Origin: Anaerolineae bacterium
GTDB lineage: Bacteria > Chloroflexota > Anaerolineae > Aggregatilineales > Ch27
Reading direction: 5' to 3'
Assembly (NCBI GenBank): GCA_013178165.1
Contig: JABLXG010000006.1
Span: 62,001-126,000, forward strand
DNA: 64,000 nucleotides
Shown in pieces: positions 42,075 to 50,416 of this stretch; within the stretch, counting starts at the first letter, position 1, and each line of letters starts with the position of its first letter. The position numbers and the translations under genes were made by a program. Under the pieces are notes generated by a model, which was not told the origin of the DNA, did no database searches, and saw only the letters and a program-made list of their open reading frames with translations.

Positions 42075-43901
42075 CTACTCCCCGCTGATCCGGACGCCCT
42101 GAAACTGGTCAGTGTCACCCGGCCACTGCTCGAAGCCGATCGGATCGCCAATCGCCATATGCTGCTCCCAGAGGGCGTCAAATGTGCCATCAGCGGCCAT
42201 AGTCTGCAACGTAACCTCAACGAGCGCCCAGAAGTCCGGGTCGCGGCGCGGCACGGCCAGCGTATAGTACTCCACGCTGTACCAGCGATCAGTCAGTTCG
42301 ACCAGGGTCGGGTTCGCTTCAACCTGCGGGATCAGGCGCAGACTGTCGCCAAAGACGACATCCACATTCTTGTCAACCGTCAGGGAATAGACAGCATCTT
42401 CGTCATTGATGATCGTGAAGATGTTGACGGCTGTTCGAACGCTTTCCGCCAGTTCGTTGACCCGGTCAGCCGTTCCCGGCTCACTGGCGAAGATGCCTAC
42501 CCAGCGCCCACCGCGCAGGTCGGCGTAGCCCTCAATCGGGCTATTCACCAGCCGCATCATCCGGTCGCCGTGCCGGATCAGCGGGGCCGTGTAAGCCACT
42601 TCGAACGGCCCGGTCCAGTTCGGGCTGACCCCGACACCCAGATCGGCCTGGCCGCCAGCCACCAGTTCAGCCGCATTGGCTGTTGACTCCGGGGCCACGG
42701 CCACCGGCACACCCCACCGCGCCGCCAGCTCATTCACCAGCGCCCGATAGAACATATCCAGCCGCAGGTTCAGACCGCCAAGCGGGGTATCTTCGCTGGC
42801 CAGCCCGGCCACGCGCAACGGCTCCCCGGCCAGCAACCGGTCGATCACCGAAGATTCCGGGTACACCAGCGCCGCATCAAAGTCGTTCAACCCGCGTGTG
42901 TCATCATTCACGCCTTCCCATACCGGGATCTCCAGCGAAAACGTCACATTGGGGAACCAGGTGCGCCGCATCTCATCCAGTTTGCCCGCCGCGTAGATTC
43001 GTTGCAGCGAACGATCGACCAGATAGCGCAGCGCATCATCATAGCGGCGCATCGCCACCGCATACGGCTCCGGCTCCAGAGGTTCGGACAACAGCCGCAC
43101 CTCCTGCACCGTACGCATGGCCATCAACAGTTCCACCCGGTTGGCCAGCAGCGCGTCGATTTCACCGCTGCCCAGCGCCCCGACTGCCTGGTCAAGCGTC
43201 AGGTAGACCTGCGGCGTCACGGTGAATTGCTCCACACTCATGGCCCGCCCCAGGGCGCGTTCGCTGGCTGTGCCCTGCACTACCCCAACCCGCCGCCCGA
43301 TCACCCCGTTCAGGTCCTGAATCGGGGAATCCTGGCGCACCAGGAACATCTGACCGCTGGCAAAGTAGGTGTGTGAAAAAGCCAGGTCGGCTTCCGCCTC
43401 GCGGCGATGCACCACGCCAGCCAGCAGAACATCCACCTCACCGGCCAGGAGCATGTCGATCGCCGTCTGGCGCGTCACCTGCACGAATTCAGCTTCTACC
43501 CCCCAGTCCTCGGCAATGGCGCGGGCCAGATCAGCCTCATAGCCGACCACCTGCCCCCGTTCACTCAGGCTACTCATCGGCGGAGTGTTGTACAGGACGC
43601 CAACCCGCAACACGCCATCGGCGCGGATGCGCTCCAGCGCCGAGACTGAAGGCCGTGGCGTGGGCTGAACCAGAATATTTGCCGGCACCGGCGTTGGTAC
43701 CGGCAGCGTTGGAACAGCCTGGGAGATAACAGCCGGCGTCGATGTTGCGCTGGCACCAGCGCCGATCAACACTATTGCAGGCGTCGCTGCAGCAAAAACG
43801 CCATTTTCCGGTGGCAACGGCTGTGATGGCGCAGCCTGACAAGCTCCGAGCACCAGAAGCAGAACACCCCACAGGGCAAGCAGCCCCTTCCCATTGGACA
43901 T
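42075..43901 (-). CDS. Lipoprotein with two tandem family 3 solute-binding domains
   Basis: This 608-residue protein has a lipobox (LVLGAC, Cys21) and a Pro-rich linker. Two SBP_bac_3 domains follow, about residues 85-325 and 350-600. Domain 1 has RIRADGVLRVGVLYNTPPM, GYEADLARAIAEDWGVEAEFV and DMLLAGEVDVLL. Domain 2 is more divergent (LNLRLDMFYRALVNELAARWG, LVAGGQADLGVGV, MAADGTFDALWEQH). Such domains bind amino acids for ABC importers or signal receptors. No permease or kinase is adjacent, and one polypeptide with two domains is uncommon. It might concentrate two ligands or act as a sensor. Confidence 0.85.
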   Translation of the reverse strand: MSNGKGLLALWGVLLLVLGACQAAPSQPLPPENGVFAAATPAIVLIGAGASATSTPAVISQAVPTLPVPTPVPANILVQPTPRPSVSALERIRADGVLRVGVLYNTPPMSSLSERGQVVGYEADLARAIAEDWGVEAEFVQVTRQTAIDMLLAGEVDVLLAGVVHRREAEADLAFSHTYFASGQMFLVRQDSPIQDLNGVIGRRVGVVQGTASERALGRAMSVEQFTVTPQVYLTLDQAVGALGSGEIDALLANRVELLMAMRTVQEVRLLSEPLEPEPYAVAMRRYDDALRYLVDRSLQRIYAAGKLDEMRRTWFPNVTFSLEIPVWEGVNDDTRGLNDFDAALVYPESSVIDRLLAGEPLRVAGLASEDTPLGGLNLRLDMFYRALVNELAARWGVPVAVAPESTANAAELVAGGQADLGVGVSPNWTGPFEVAYTAPLIRHGDRMMRLVNSPIEGYADLRGGRWVGIFASEPGTADRVNELAESVRTAVNIFTIINDEDAVYSLTVDKNVDVVFGDSLRLIPQVEANPTLVELTDRWYSVEYYTLAVPRRDPDFWALVEVTLQTMAADGTFDALWEQHMAIGDPIGFEQWPGDTDQFQGVRISGE

Positions 43902-44085
43902 AACTTTCCAGCCTCACACCCACAGTCAGGTTCCGGTCATAAAGATATGCATTGTGCCAGATATTGCCAGCCTTGGCCAGAAAACGCCAGCCAGTCCTCC
44001 GGTTTGCCGCTACCTCCTGGCGAAATGGCCGGCGTCCGATTCCGCTAATCAACAATCCCACACGCATCGTGGGAGAGATGGCATG

Positions 44086-44094
44086 TGGTATAAT
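44086..44094 (+). promoter_or_regulatory. Extended -10 promoter of tyrS
   Basis: TGG-TATAAT (44086-44094) is followed by a leader of about 33 bases with GGAGGAG before ATG 44134. A hairpin-forming TCCCAC-ACGCATC-GTGGGA (44056-44074) lies over the -35 position and could be an operator. Confidence 0.58.
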
Positions 44095-44133
44095 ACTGCT
44101 GTTTCGCCAACAGTGATCGGAGGAGCGAAAAAC

Positions 44134-45381
44134 ATGTCTGTAGCGGTTCGGCCTTCAATAGACGAGCAAGTCGAAACCCTGATGCAGGGCACAGAATACG
44201 GCGACCCACACACGAAAGCCGTCATGGCGCAGGAATTGCGTGAGCGGCTGATCGAATCGGAAAAGACCGGGCGGCCGCTGCGTGTCTATTGTGGCTACGA
44301 TCCGCGTACAACTGACCTGCACCTCGGTCACACCATCACCATGCGCAAGCTACGCCAGTTTCAGGACCTGGGCCATGATGTGACGTTCCTGATCGGGACG
44401 TTCACCAGCCTGATCGGCGACCCTTCGGATAAAGACAGCGCCCGCGAGCAACTCACCCCGGAAACGGTGCGCCTGAATGCGGAGACTTACGCCCAGCAGG
44501 CCTTCAAAATTCTCGACCCGGCCAGGACACGGGTGCGTTACAACGACGAATGGCTGTCCAAGCTCAATTTCGCCGATATCATCCAACTGGCCAGCAATTT
44601 CACCGTGCAGCAATTCCTGGCGCGGGATAACTTCCGCCTGCGTTACGAGGCCGGTCAGGCCATTCACCTCCATGAATTCTTTTACGCCCTGATGCAGGCC
44701 TACGACGCTGTGGCGCAGGAAACTGACGTCCAGGTCGGCGGGCAGGATCAACTCTTCAATATCGTCGTCGCCGGGCGTAAGCTCCAGCAGGCGCTGGGCC
44801 AGCGCCCCCAGGTGGCGATCATCATGGGGGAAAGTCTGCCGGGCACCGACGGCGTGATCAAAATGAGCAAGAGTCTGGGGAACCACATCCCCATCATGGC
44901 CCCGCCGGAAGATATGTACGGCAAGGTCATGAGCGTCCCGGATCACGCCATGCCGATCTATCACAAGCTGGTACTCGGCTGGTCACCAAGCCGGATCAGC
45001 CAGCTTGAAGCGGACCTGGCCAGCGGGCGGGTTCACCCGCGTGATGTCAAAATGGCCCTGGCACGGGAGATCGTCACCATCTTCCACAGCGCAGAAGCAG
45101 CGCAGGCCGCCGAAGAGGACTTCATCCGCAAGTTCCAGGAACGTGGCATCCCTGATGACCTGCCTGTTGAGCGTCTTGGCTCGCCAGAACGGATCGTCGA
45201 TCTGCTGGAACGGCTGGGCATGGCGCCCTCCAAGGGCGAAGCCAAGCGTTTGATCAAGAACGGCGGAGTCCGTCTCAATGGTGAACCGGTTGATGACGTG
45301 AGTGTGGAGATCACACCGGACGATCTGCCGGTTGTATTGCAGGTGGGCAAGCGCAAATTCGTCCGCCTGGAAAAAGCCTGA
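44134..45381 (+). CDS. tyrS: Tyrosyl-tRNA synthetase
   Basis: This class I synthetase of about 415 residues charges tRNA-Tyr. The HIGH-type motif is HLGH in DPRTTDLHLGHTITM, and the KMSKS motif is intact (VIKMSKSLGNHI). Tyrosine-pocket residues lie in YDAVAQETDVQVGGQDQ. A C-terminal S4 RNA-binding domain (PSKGEAKRLIKNGGVRLNGEPV) spans about residues 350-410. The start ATG 44134 has GGAGGAG eight bases upstream; the open frame continues much further upstream without a ribosome binding site. The leader is too short for a T-box. Confidence 0.97.
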   Translation: MSVAVRPSIDEQVETLMQGTEYGDPHTKAVMAQELRERLIESEKTGRPLRVYCGYDPRTTDLHLGHTITMRKLRQFQDLGHDVTFLIGTFTSLIGDPSDKDSAREQLTPETVRLNAETYAQQAFKILDPARTRVRYNDEWLSKLNFADIIQLASNFTVQQFLARDNFRLRYEAGQAIHLHEFFYALMQAYDAVAQETDVQVGGQDQLFNIVVAGRKLQQALGQRPQVAIIMGESLPGTDGVIKMSKSLGNHIPIMAPPEDMYGKVMSVPDHAMPIYHKLVLGWSPSRISQLEADLASGRVHPRDVKMALAREIVTIFHSAEAAQAAEEDFIRKFQERGIPDDLPVERLGSPERIVDLLERLGMAPSKGEAKRLIKNGGVRLNGEPVDDVSVEITPDDLPVVLQVGKRKFVRLEKA

Positions 45382-45405
45382 GTCGATCCTGGCCAGAGAA
45401 CACCA

Positions 45406-45438
45406 CGGGGGTCTGTCCGGCTAATGGGCAGACCCCCG
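45406..45438. terminator. Hairpin between convergent tyrS and fabH-like genes
   Basis: CGGGGGTCTG (45406-45415) pairs with CAGACCCCCG (45429-45438), a 10-bp stem with a 13-base loop that overlaps the stop of the fabH-like gene. T tracts are weak on both sides. Confidence 0.5.
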
Positions 45439-46632
45439 GTCGTTTCCTCCGATGGGTGGCTGTTCTTCGTGGTCCAACCGGCGCAGGATATCGCGGAGGG
45501 GCGAAAGCTGCACCAGCCACAGCAACCGCCGCAAAGTCCGCACCAGGTTGGATCGCTGGCGCGCCAGGAAGTAGGCCATCTCGCGCCGGTAGCGATTGAG
45601 ACGAGCCTGCTCCGGCGGGGGCGTGACGCCCCAGGTCAGCGCTGTCGCTCCCCAGGCCAGCCCCGCGCCAAAGGCAACCAGCACCACGGTATCATTCGGC
45701 TTGAGATCGCCGCGCTCAGCAGCCTCCGCCATAGCAATGGGGATAGAGGCCGCAGACGTGTTGCCGTATTGATCCAGATTCATGATGAAGCGTTCGATCG
45801 GGAGATCGAGACTCTTGGCAGCGCGAGTGATGATCCGCTCGTTGGCCTGGTGAGGAATCACCCAGTCCACGTCAGCCAGCGTCAGGCCCGCCTTTTCCAG
45901 CACCTCCAGGACCGACTCTCTGATCACCCGCGTGGCAAAACGGAAGACCTCCTGACCATTCATGGTCATTTTGAACGGCGCCACCTCCCCATTCCCGCGC
46001 AAACCGGGATCAGGACTGCCCACCAGCGGCGCATTGAGCAGGTCGCGGCCAGAACCATCAGAGTGAAGCACACTGGCCAGTATGCCGCCGGGAATATCGC
46101 TGGCTCGCAACACCACCGCCCCGGCGCCATCGCCGAACAGAATACACGTGCCGCGATCCTGCCAGTTCACAAGGCGGGACATCGTCTCCGATCCGATGAC
46201 CAGCGCCGTGGTAATGCTGCCTGAGATGATCGCCTGGGCCGCCATGCTGAGAGCGTAGATAAACCCGGTACAGGCGGCGCTCAGGTCAAACGCCCCCGCC
46301 GCGCTGGCGCCCAGCGCATCCTGAATCAGGCTGGCTGAGCTGGGAAAGATATGCTCAGGCGTCGAGGTCGCCACGATGATCAGGTCGATTTCCGCCGGCA
46401 GCACGTCGGCGACCTCCAGCGCCTGGCGCGCCGCCGCGAATCCCAGCGACACAGTCGTATCGTGCTCGCCAGCGATGCGGCGCTCACGGATTCCGGTGCG
46501 CTCGCGGATCCAGACGTCGGAAGTATCCACGATGGCTTCCAGATCGGCGTTAGTGAGCACCCGTTCCGGAAGCGCTTTGCCCCAGCCGACAATGTGAGCA
46601 TAACGGGGGGCATGGAGGAAGTTAGTGGCCAT
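45421..46632 (-). CDS. fabH: 3-oxoacyl-ACP synthase III (FabH-like) with C-terminal extension
   Basis: This enzyme of about 403 residues starts fatty acid synthesis by joining acyl-CoA and malonyl-ACP. The catalytic triad is visible: Cys in FDLSAACTGFIYAL, His in WVIPHQANERI and Asn in QYGNTSAASIPIAM. The normal fold ends near ATALTWG, but about 65 further residues follow (YRREMAYFLARQRSNLVRTL, RDILRRLDHEEQ), which look amphipathic and helical. FabH proteins normally stop before this point. ATG 46632 overlaps the end of fabF by 11 bases, so the two are coupled. A non-FabH KAS III role (for example in secondary lipids) is possible. Confidence 0.87.
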   Translation of the reverse strand: MATNFLHAPRYAHIVGWGKALPERVLTNADLEAIVDTSDVWIRERTGIRERRIAGEHDTTVSLGFAAARQALEVADVLPAEIDLIIVATSTPEHIFPSSASLIQDALGASAAGAFDLSAACTGFIYALSMAAQAIISGSITTALVIGSETMSRLVNWQDRGTCILFGDGAGAVVLRASDIPGGILASVLHSDGSGRDLLNAPLVGSPDPGLRGNGEVAPFKMTMNGQEVFRFATRVIRESVLEVLEKAGLTLADVDWVIPHQANERIITRAAKSLDLPIERFIMNLDQYGNTSAASIPIAMAEAAERGDLKPNDTVVLVAFGAGLAWGATALTWGVTPPPEQARLNRYRREMAYFLARQRSNLVRTLRRLLWLVQLSPLRDILRRLDHEEQPPIGGNDRGSAH

Positions 46633-47875
46633 TGCCCGTGAATCTGCCAAAGATCACGACAGCGTTGTGCCCCCCAAAACCGAAGGAATTGCTCATGACG
46701 ACATCAAGCTGCGCGCTGACGCCCACATTGGGGGTATAGTTCAGGTCGCACTCCGGCTGAGGGTTATGCAAATTGATGGTCGGCGGAATGAAGTTGTGGT
46801 TGATAGCCTCCAGGCACAACACCGCTTCCACCGCACCCGCGGAACCCATCAGATGGCCAGTAACCGATTTGGTCGAGCTGATCGGGACATTGTAGGCATG
46901 CTCGCCAAAAACAGCCTTGATTGCGTTGGTCTCGCTGAGGTCATTCAGCGGCGTGCTGGTACCGTGTGCGTTGATGTAGTCAATATCGTAGATAGTCACG
47001 CCCGCGTCCGCCATCGCCTTACGCATGGCCATCTGCGCGCCTTCACCATTTTCCAGCGGTGCAGTGACATGATAGGCGTCGGAAGTCGTGGCGTAGCCCA
47101 GCACTTCGCCGTAGATGTGAGCGCCCCGCGCTAGGGCGTGCTCCAAATCCTCCAGGACAAGCAAGGCCCCGCCTTCGCTGACCACGAAGCCATCGCGATC
47201 CCGGTCAAACGGGCGGGAGGCTCCCTTGGGGTCATCGTTGCGGCGGGAGATGGCCTGCATATTGTTGAAGGAGGCCATCGCCAGCGGCACCAGCCCGGCT
47301 TCCGAGCTTCCAGCGATCATGACTTTTGCTGCCCCGCGCCGGATCATCTCCGCCGCTTCCCCGATGGCGTTGTTGGAGGTAGCACAGGCGGTAGAAAGCG
47401 CCATGCTCGGTCCGCGCAATCCCCAGGTGATGGAAACTTTGGAGGCGGCGCTATCCGGGATCATCATTGGAACCAGGAACGGACTGATACTGCGTGAGCC
47501 TTTTTCGATGATCCGGTAAACGCTCTCGATGGTGCTTTCGATCCCGCCGATGCCCGTGCCTACGATAACGCCGATGTCATAGCGATTATCGTCGGTCACC
47601 TGCAGGCTGGCGTCTTCAATAGCCTGCCGGGCGATCTCCATCGCAAACTGCGTCAGGCGATCCATGTGGCGAGCCTCACGCCGTCCAAAGATCTCGTCCG
47701 GGTCGAAGTTGCGCACCTCGCCGCCGAACTTCACCGGCAGATCATCAACGCTGAAGCGCTTGATATAGTCGATGCCGCTCACACCATTGGCGGCGTTCTG
47801 CCACGCCTCGCTGACTGTGTTGCCAATCGGGCTGAGAATGCCCATACCAGTCACTACCACACGACGTCTTTCCAC
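46622..47875 (-). CDS. fabF: 3-oxoacyl-ACP synthase II (KAS II)
   Basis: This 417-residue elongating condensing enzyme of fatty acid synthesis has a Cys-His-His triad: STACATSNNAIGEA, NAHGTSTPLNDLSE and SVTGHLMGSAGAVEA. The N-terminal RRRVVVTGMGILSPIGN is typical. The start is GTG 47875 with GGGAGGG eight bases upstream. It is followed by the fabH-like gene with overlapping ends. The promoter region is followed 40 bases further upstream by the ISAs1 insertion at 48005, which may have removed upstream regulatory sequence. Confidence 0.95.
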   Translation of the reverse strand: MERRRVVVTGMGILSPIGNTVSEAWQNAANGVSGIDYIKRFSVDDLPVKFGGEVRNFDPDEIFGRREARHMDRLTQFAMEIARQAIEDASLQVTDDNRYDIGVIVGTGIGGIESTIESVYRIIEKGSRSISPFLVPMMIPDSAASKVSITWGLRGPSMALSTACATSNNAIGEAAEMIRRGAAKVMIAGSSEAGLVPLAMASFNNMQAISRRNDDPKGASRPFDRDRDGFVVSEGGALLVLEDLEHALARGAHIYGEVLGYATTSDAYHVTAPLENGEGAQMAMRKAMADAGVTIYDIDYINAHGTSTPLNDLSETNAIKAVFGEHAYNVPISSTKSVTGHLMGSAGAVEAVLCLEAINHNFIPPTINLHNPQPECDLNYTPNVGVSAQLDVVMSNSFGFGGHNAVVIFGRFTGNGH

Positions 47876-47958
47876 AGGGTGTTCCCTCCCGGAATAATCA
47901 TCTTGCCGGAAACCCGGCTCTGGCCCATCCGGCGGTGTGAACCAGAGTCGAAGTCCAG

Positions 47959-47964
47959 ATTATA
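47959..47964 (-). promoter_or_regulatory. Candidate -10 box of the fabF-fabH operon
   Basis: A perfect TATAAT on the minus strand (47964-47959) preceded by GATG; no good -35 is seen. It is 84 bases from the fabF GTG and 41 bases from the ISAs1 left end. Confidence 0.42.
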
Positions 47965-48004
47965 CATCAAAATATAACCCCGATCGGTTACGCGAGTCGC
48001 GCCC

Positions 48005-49215
48005 CAGGGCAATCGCATCAAAAGTGCTGATAGGGAATAATAGGATGCCTCTAACCAGGAGGCACTATGTCAGACGAAAACCCGATCAGCTTACTCATCA
48101 GTTTTCGGGACCTGCCCGATCCCCGAGTGGAGGGGCGTTGCGATCACAAGCTCATCGATATCATCGTGATAACGGTGTGCGCCGTTATTGCGGGAGCGGA
48201 GAGCTGGGTGGATGTGGAGAGCTTCGGTAAAGCGAAGCAAGAATGGTTGCACACTTTTCTCGACCTGCCGCATGGGATACCGTCGCACGACACGTTCGGG
48301 CGCTTTTTCGCGGCGTTGGATGCTGAGGCATTTCAGACGGCGTTCATGCGCTGGGTGGAAGGGGTCTTTCGGGTGAGTAGAGGTCAAGTCATTGCGATTG
48401 ACGGCAAGACAGCACGGCGCAGCCATAACCGAAGCCTCGGCAAAGACGCCATCCATATGGTCAATGCGTGGGCCACGCACAACGGCATTGCCTTGGGGCA
48501 GTGGAAGACAGACGCGAAATCGAATGAAATCACGGCGATTCCGCCGCTGCTACGCCAGTTGAAAGTGGCGGGCTGTATTGTCACGGTCGATGCGATGGGT
48601 GCTCAAACCAAGATCGCCCAGGCGATTCGCGATGAAAAGGCCGACTACGTGCTGCGGGTCAAAGACAATCAGGGGCACTTGCACCAGGACATTCAAGACT
48701 GGTTCGCGCATGCGGACAACGTGCAATTCGCTCAGATGCCACACAGCTATGCCGAAACCATCAATAAAGGCCATGGACGCATCGAAATTCGGCGGTGCTG
48801 GGCCATCAGTGACCCCCTGGCCTTCGAATACCTCCGCAATTATGAGGGTTGGACTGATTTGCAGACCATTATACGGGTGCAACGTGAGCGACGACTTCCA
48901 GACAAGACCGAGCTCAACACGGCCTACTACATCAGCAGCTTGCCCGCTGAGGCTGAACCCCTCCTGGATGCCACGCGCTTCCACTGGGCGGTTGAAAATA
49001 GTCTTCACTGGGTCCTGGACGTCATCTTCAGAGAGGACAATGCCCGGGTCCGCCTCGGGCACGCCGCCCACAACATGGCGATCTTGCGACACTGGCGCTC
49101 AACATTATCAAAAAGGACTCTTCCAAGGGGAGTATCCGCACCAAACGCTTCAAGGCCGGCCTTGATATCACCTTCCTTGAACGGTTACTGGAACAAATTT
49201 GATGCAATCGCCCTG
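48005..49215 (+). mobile_element. ISAs1-family insertion sequence with 9-bp target duplication
   Basis: The element is 1,211 bp. Its ends are inverted repeats: left CAGGGCAATCGCATCAAAAG (from 48005) and right, read inward, CAGGGCGATTGCATCAAATT (from 49215). GTCGCGCCC stands directly outside both ends (47996-48004 and 49216-49224), a perfect 9-bp target duplication. The transposase gene has a one-base deletion, so this copy is probably unable to move by itself. It sits between fabF and an SDR gene. Confidence 0.93.
48067..49202 (+). pseudogene. ISAs1-family transposase, frameshifted near its 3' end
   Basis: The gene encodes an ISAs1-type DDE transposase. It has the N-terminal DUF4338-like start (LLISFRDLPDPRVEGRCDHKL), a catalytic Asp in VIAIDGKTARRSH, another in IVTVDAMGAQTKIA, and Glu in RFHWAVENSLHWVLD. 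The ATG frame is right up to MAILRH (about 49092), then runs into unrelated residues and continues to 49308. Moving by one base restores the family C-terminus (LALNIIKKDSSKGSIRTKRF...LLEQI) and a stop at 49200-49202, just inside the right inverted repeat. A single missing base at about 49092 (CGACAC-TGGCGCTC) explains it. Confidence 0.85.
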
Positions 49216-49439
49216 GTCGCGCCCCATCACACTTCGTGCTCGCATAGCGCCGGAATCACATCCGCTGCCTCCGATGGCCCCTATGCCACCATGCCCGACA
49301 ATCATTGACAGCACAGTTTCACTGTATCCTATGCGCCGCGTTACTGCACCTCGCATGTTCTTTCCTGGCCCCCGGCCTTCTGTTCTCTTCCTCCATCTGC
49401 GCCCCGCCCCAAATCACCTGATGATTGTCCGAGATCGCG

Positions 49440-49448
49440 TGTTATAAT
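49440..49448 (+). promoter_or_regulatory. Extended -10 promoter giving a near-leaderless SDR transcript
   Basis: TGT-TATAAT (49440-49448) ends only seven bases before ATG 49456. Transcription would therefore begin at or next to the start codon. The in-frame ATG at 49447 lies inside the -10 box and cannot be used from this promoter. Confidence 0.55.
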
Positions 49449-49455
49449 GCCCCGC

Positions 49456-50412
49456 ATGATTCTCGTCACAGGCTCAACCGGATTTATCGGGCGGCATCTG
49501 GTTCCTGCACTGGTCGGGGCCGGATGGCCGGTTCGCATCCTGATCCAGGCGCCGCCGGGCAGCGTTCAACTTCCCTGGCCCGGCCTGGCGGTGGATGCTT
49601 TCCATGGCAGCCTGTACGACCCGGACACCTTGAGTGAAGCCCTGCGCGGCGTGCATACCGTCTTTCATCTGGCCAGTGCTCAGTGGTGGGGGCGGCCCCG
49701 CGATCTGGAACGAGTCGATCTGGGTGGCACAGCCGCCCTGCTTGAGGCTACCCGTCGGGCGCGAGTAGGCCGGATAGTGGTGATGAGTCACCTGGGCGCG
49801 GCCTCCACCTCGGCATACCCGTTGCTGCGTTTCAAAGGGCAAGTCGAGGGCCTGGTGGTATCCAGCGGCGTGCCCTACACCATCATCCGCAGCGGTATTG
49901 TATTCGGAGAGCAGGACCGCTTTGCCAACAACATCGCCATGTTGCTGAGGACCAACCCCGTGATCTTCCTGCAACCCGGTGAAGGCGAGAATCTACTGCA
50001 TCCGCTTTACATCCGGGACCTGGTTGCCGCCCTGCTGGCCAGTATGGACCATCTCGACACCGTCGATCGCGTGCTGGAGATCGGCGGGCCAGAATACATC
50101 ACGTTCACCGAAGTAGTCCGTACGATCATGCGCGTGACCAATACCCCGCGCATAATCATACAGGTGCCACCGTATACGCTGCGTTTTCTGACAAGGGTAG
50201 CCCGCCGCATCTTCCCGCGCTGGCCGGCCACCCACCAGTGGTTTGATCTCCTGGCCGGCCACCGGACAGCCGCTCTGGACACCATCGGCGACCTGTTTGG
50301 CATACGGCCGGCTCGCTTTGAGGATACACTCTTAACGTATATGCCGGGACGGCGGTACGAACTGGAGCTGTTCCGGTTTCTGTTCCGCCGCCGGCGGCCA
50401 CGAGGAATTTAG
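49456..50412 (+). CDS. NAD(P)-dependent SDR epimerase-like protein
   Basis: This 318-residue extended short-chain dehydrogenase has a Rossmann nucleotide motif, GSTGFIG, at about residues 6-12. The segment HTVFHLAS follows, then the central DLGGTAALLEATRRA. The active site usually has YxxxK; here PLLRFKGQVEGLV has no tyrosine at that place, so it is the atypical NmrA/NDUFA9-like branch that binds NAD(P) for structural or regulatory roles. The C-terminal substrate part has VLEIGGPEYITFTEVV. It may share an operon with the GNAT gene five bases downstream. The substrate is unknown. Confidence 0.82.
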   Translation: MILVTGSTGFIGRHLVPALVGAGWPVRILIQAPPGSVQLPWPGLAVDAFHGSLYDPDTLSEALRGVHTVFHLASAQWWGRPRDLERVDLGGTAALLEATRRARVGRIVVMSHLGAASTSAYPLLRFKGQVEGLVVSSGVPYTIIRSGIVFGEQDRFANNIAMLLRTNPVIFLQPGEGENLLHPLYIRDLVAALLASMDHLDTVDRVLEIGGPEYITFTEVVRTIMRVTNTPRIIIQVPPYTLRFLTRVARRIFPRWPATHQWFDLLAGHRTAALDTIGDLFGIRPARFEDTLLTYMPGRRYELELFRFLFRRRRPRGI

Positions 50413-50416
50413 CATT

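Noticed and set aside
44040..44133. T-box or other riboswitch before tyrS
   Set aside because: The leader after the promoter is only about 33 bases, and no T-box sequence or terminator is present.
49080..49110. Programmed frameshift in the ISAs1 transposase
   Set aside because: ISAs1 elements are made from one frame, and there is no slippery sequence at the break; a one-base deletion is simpler.
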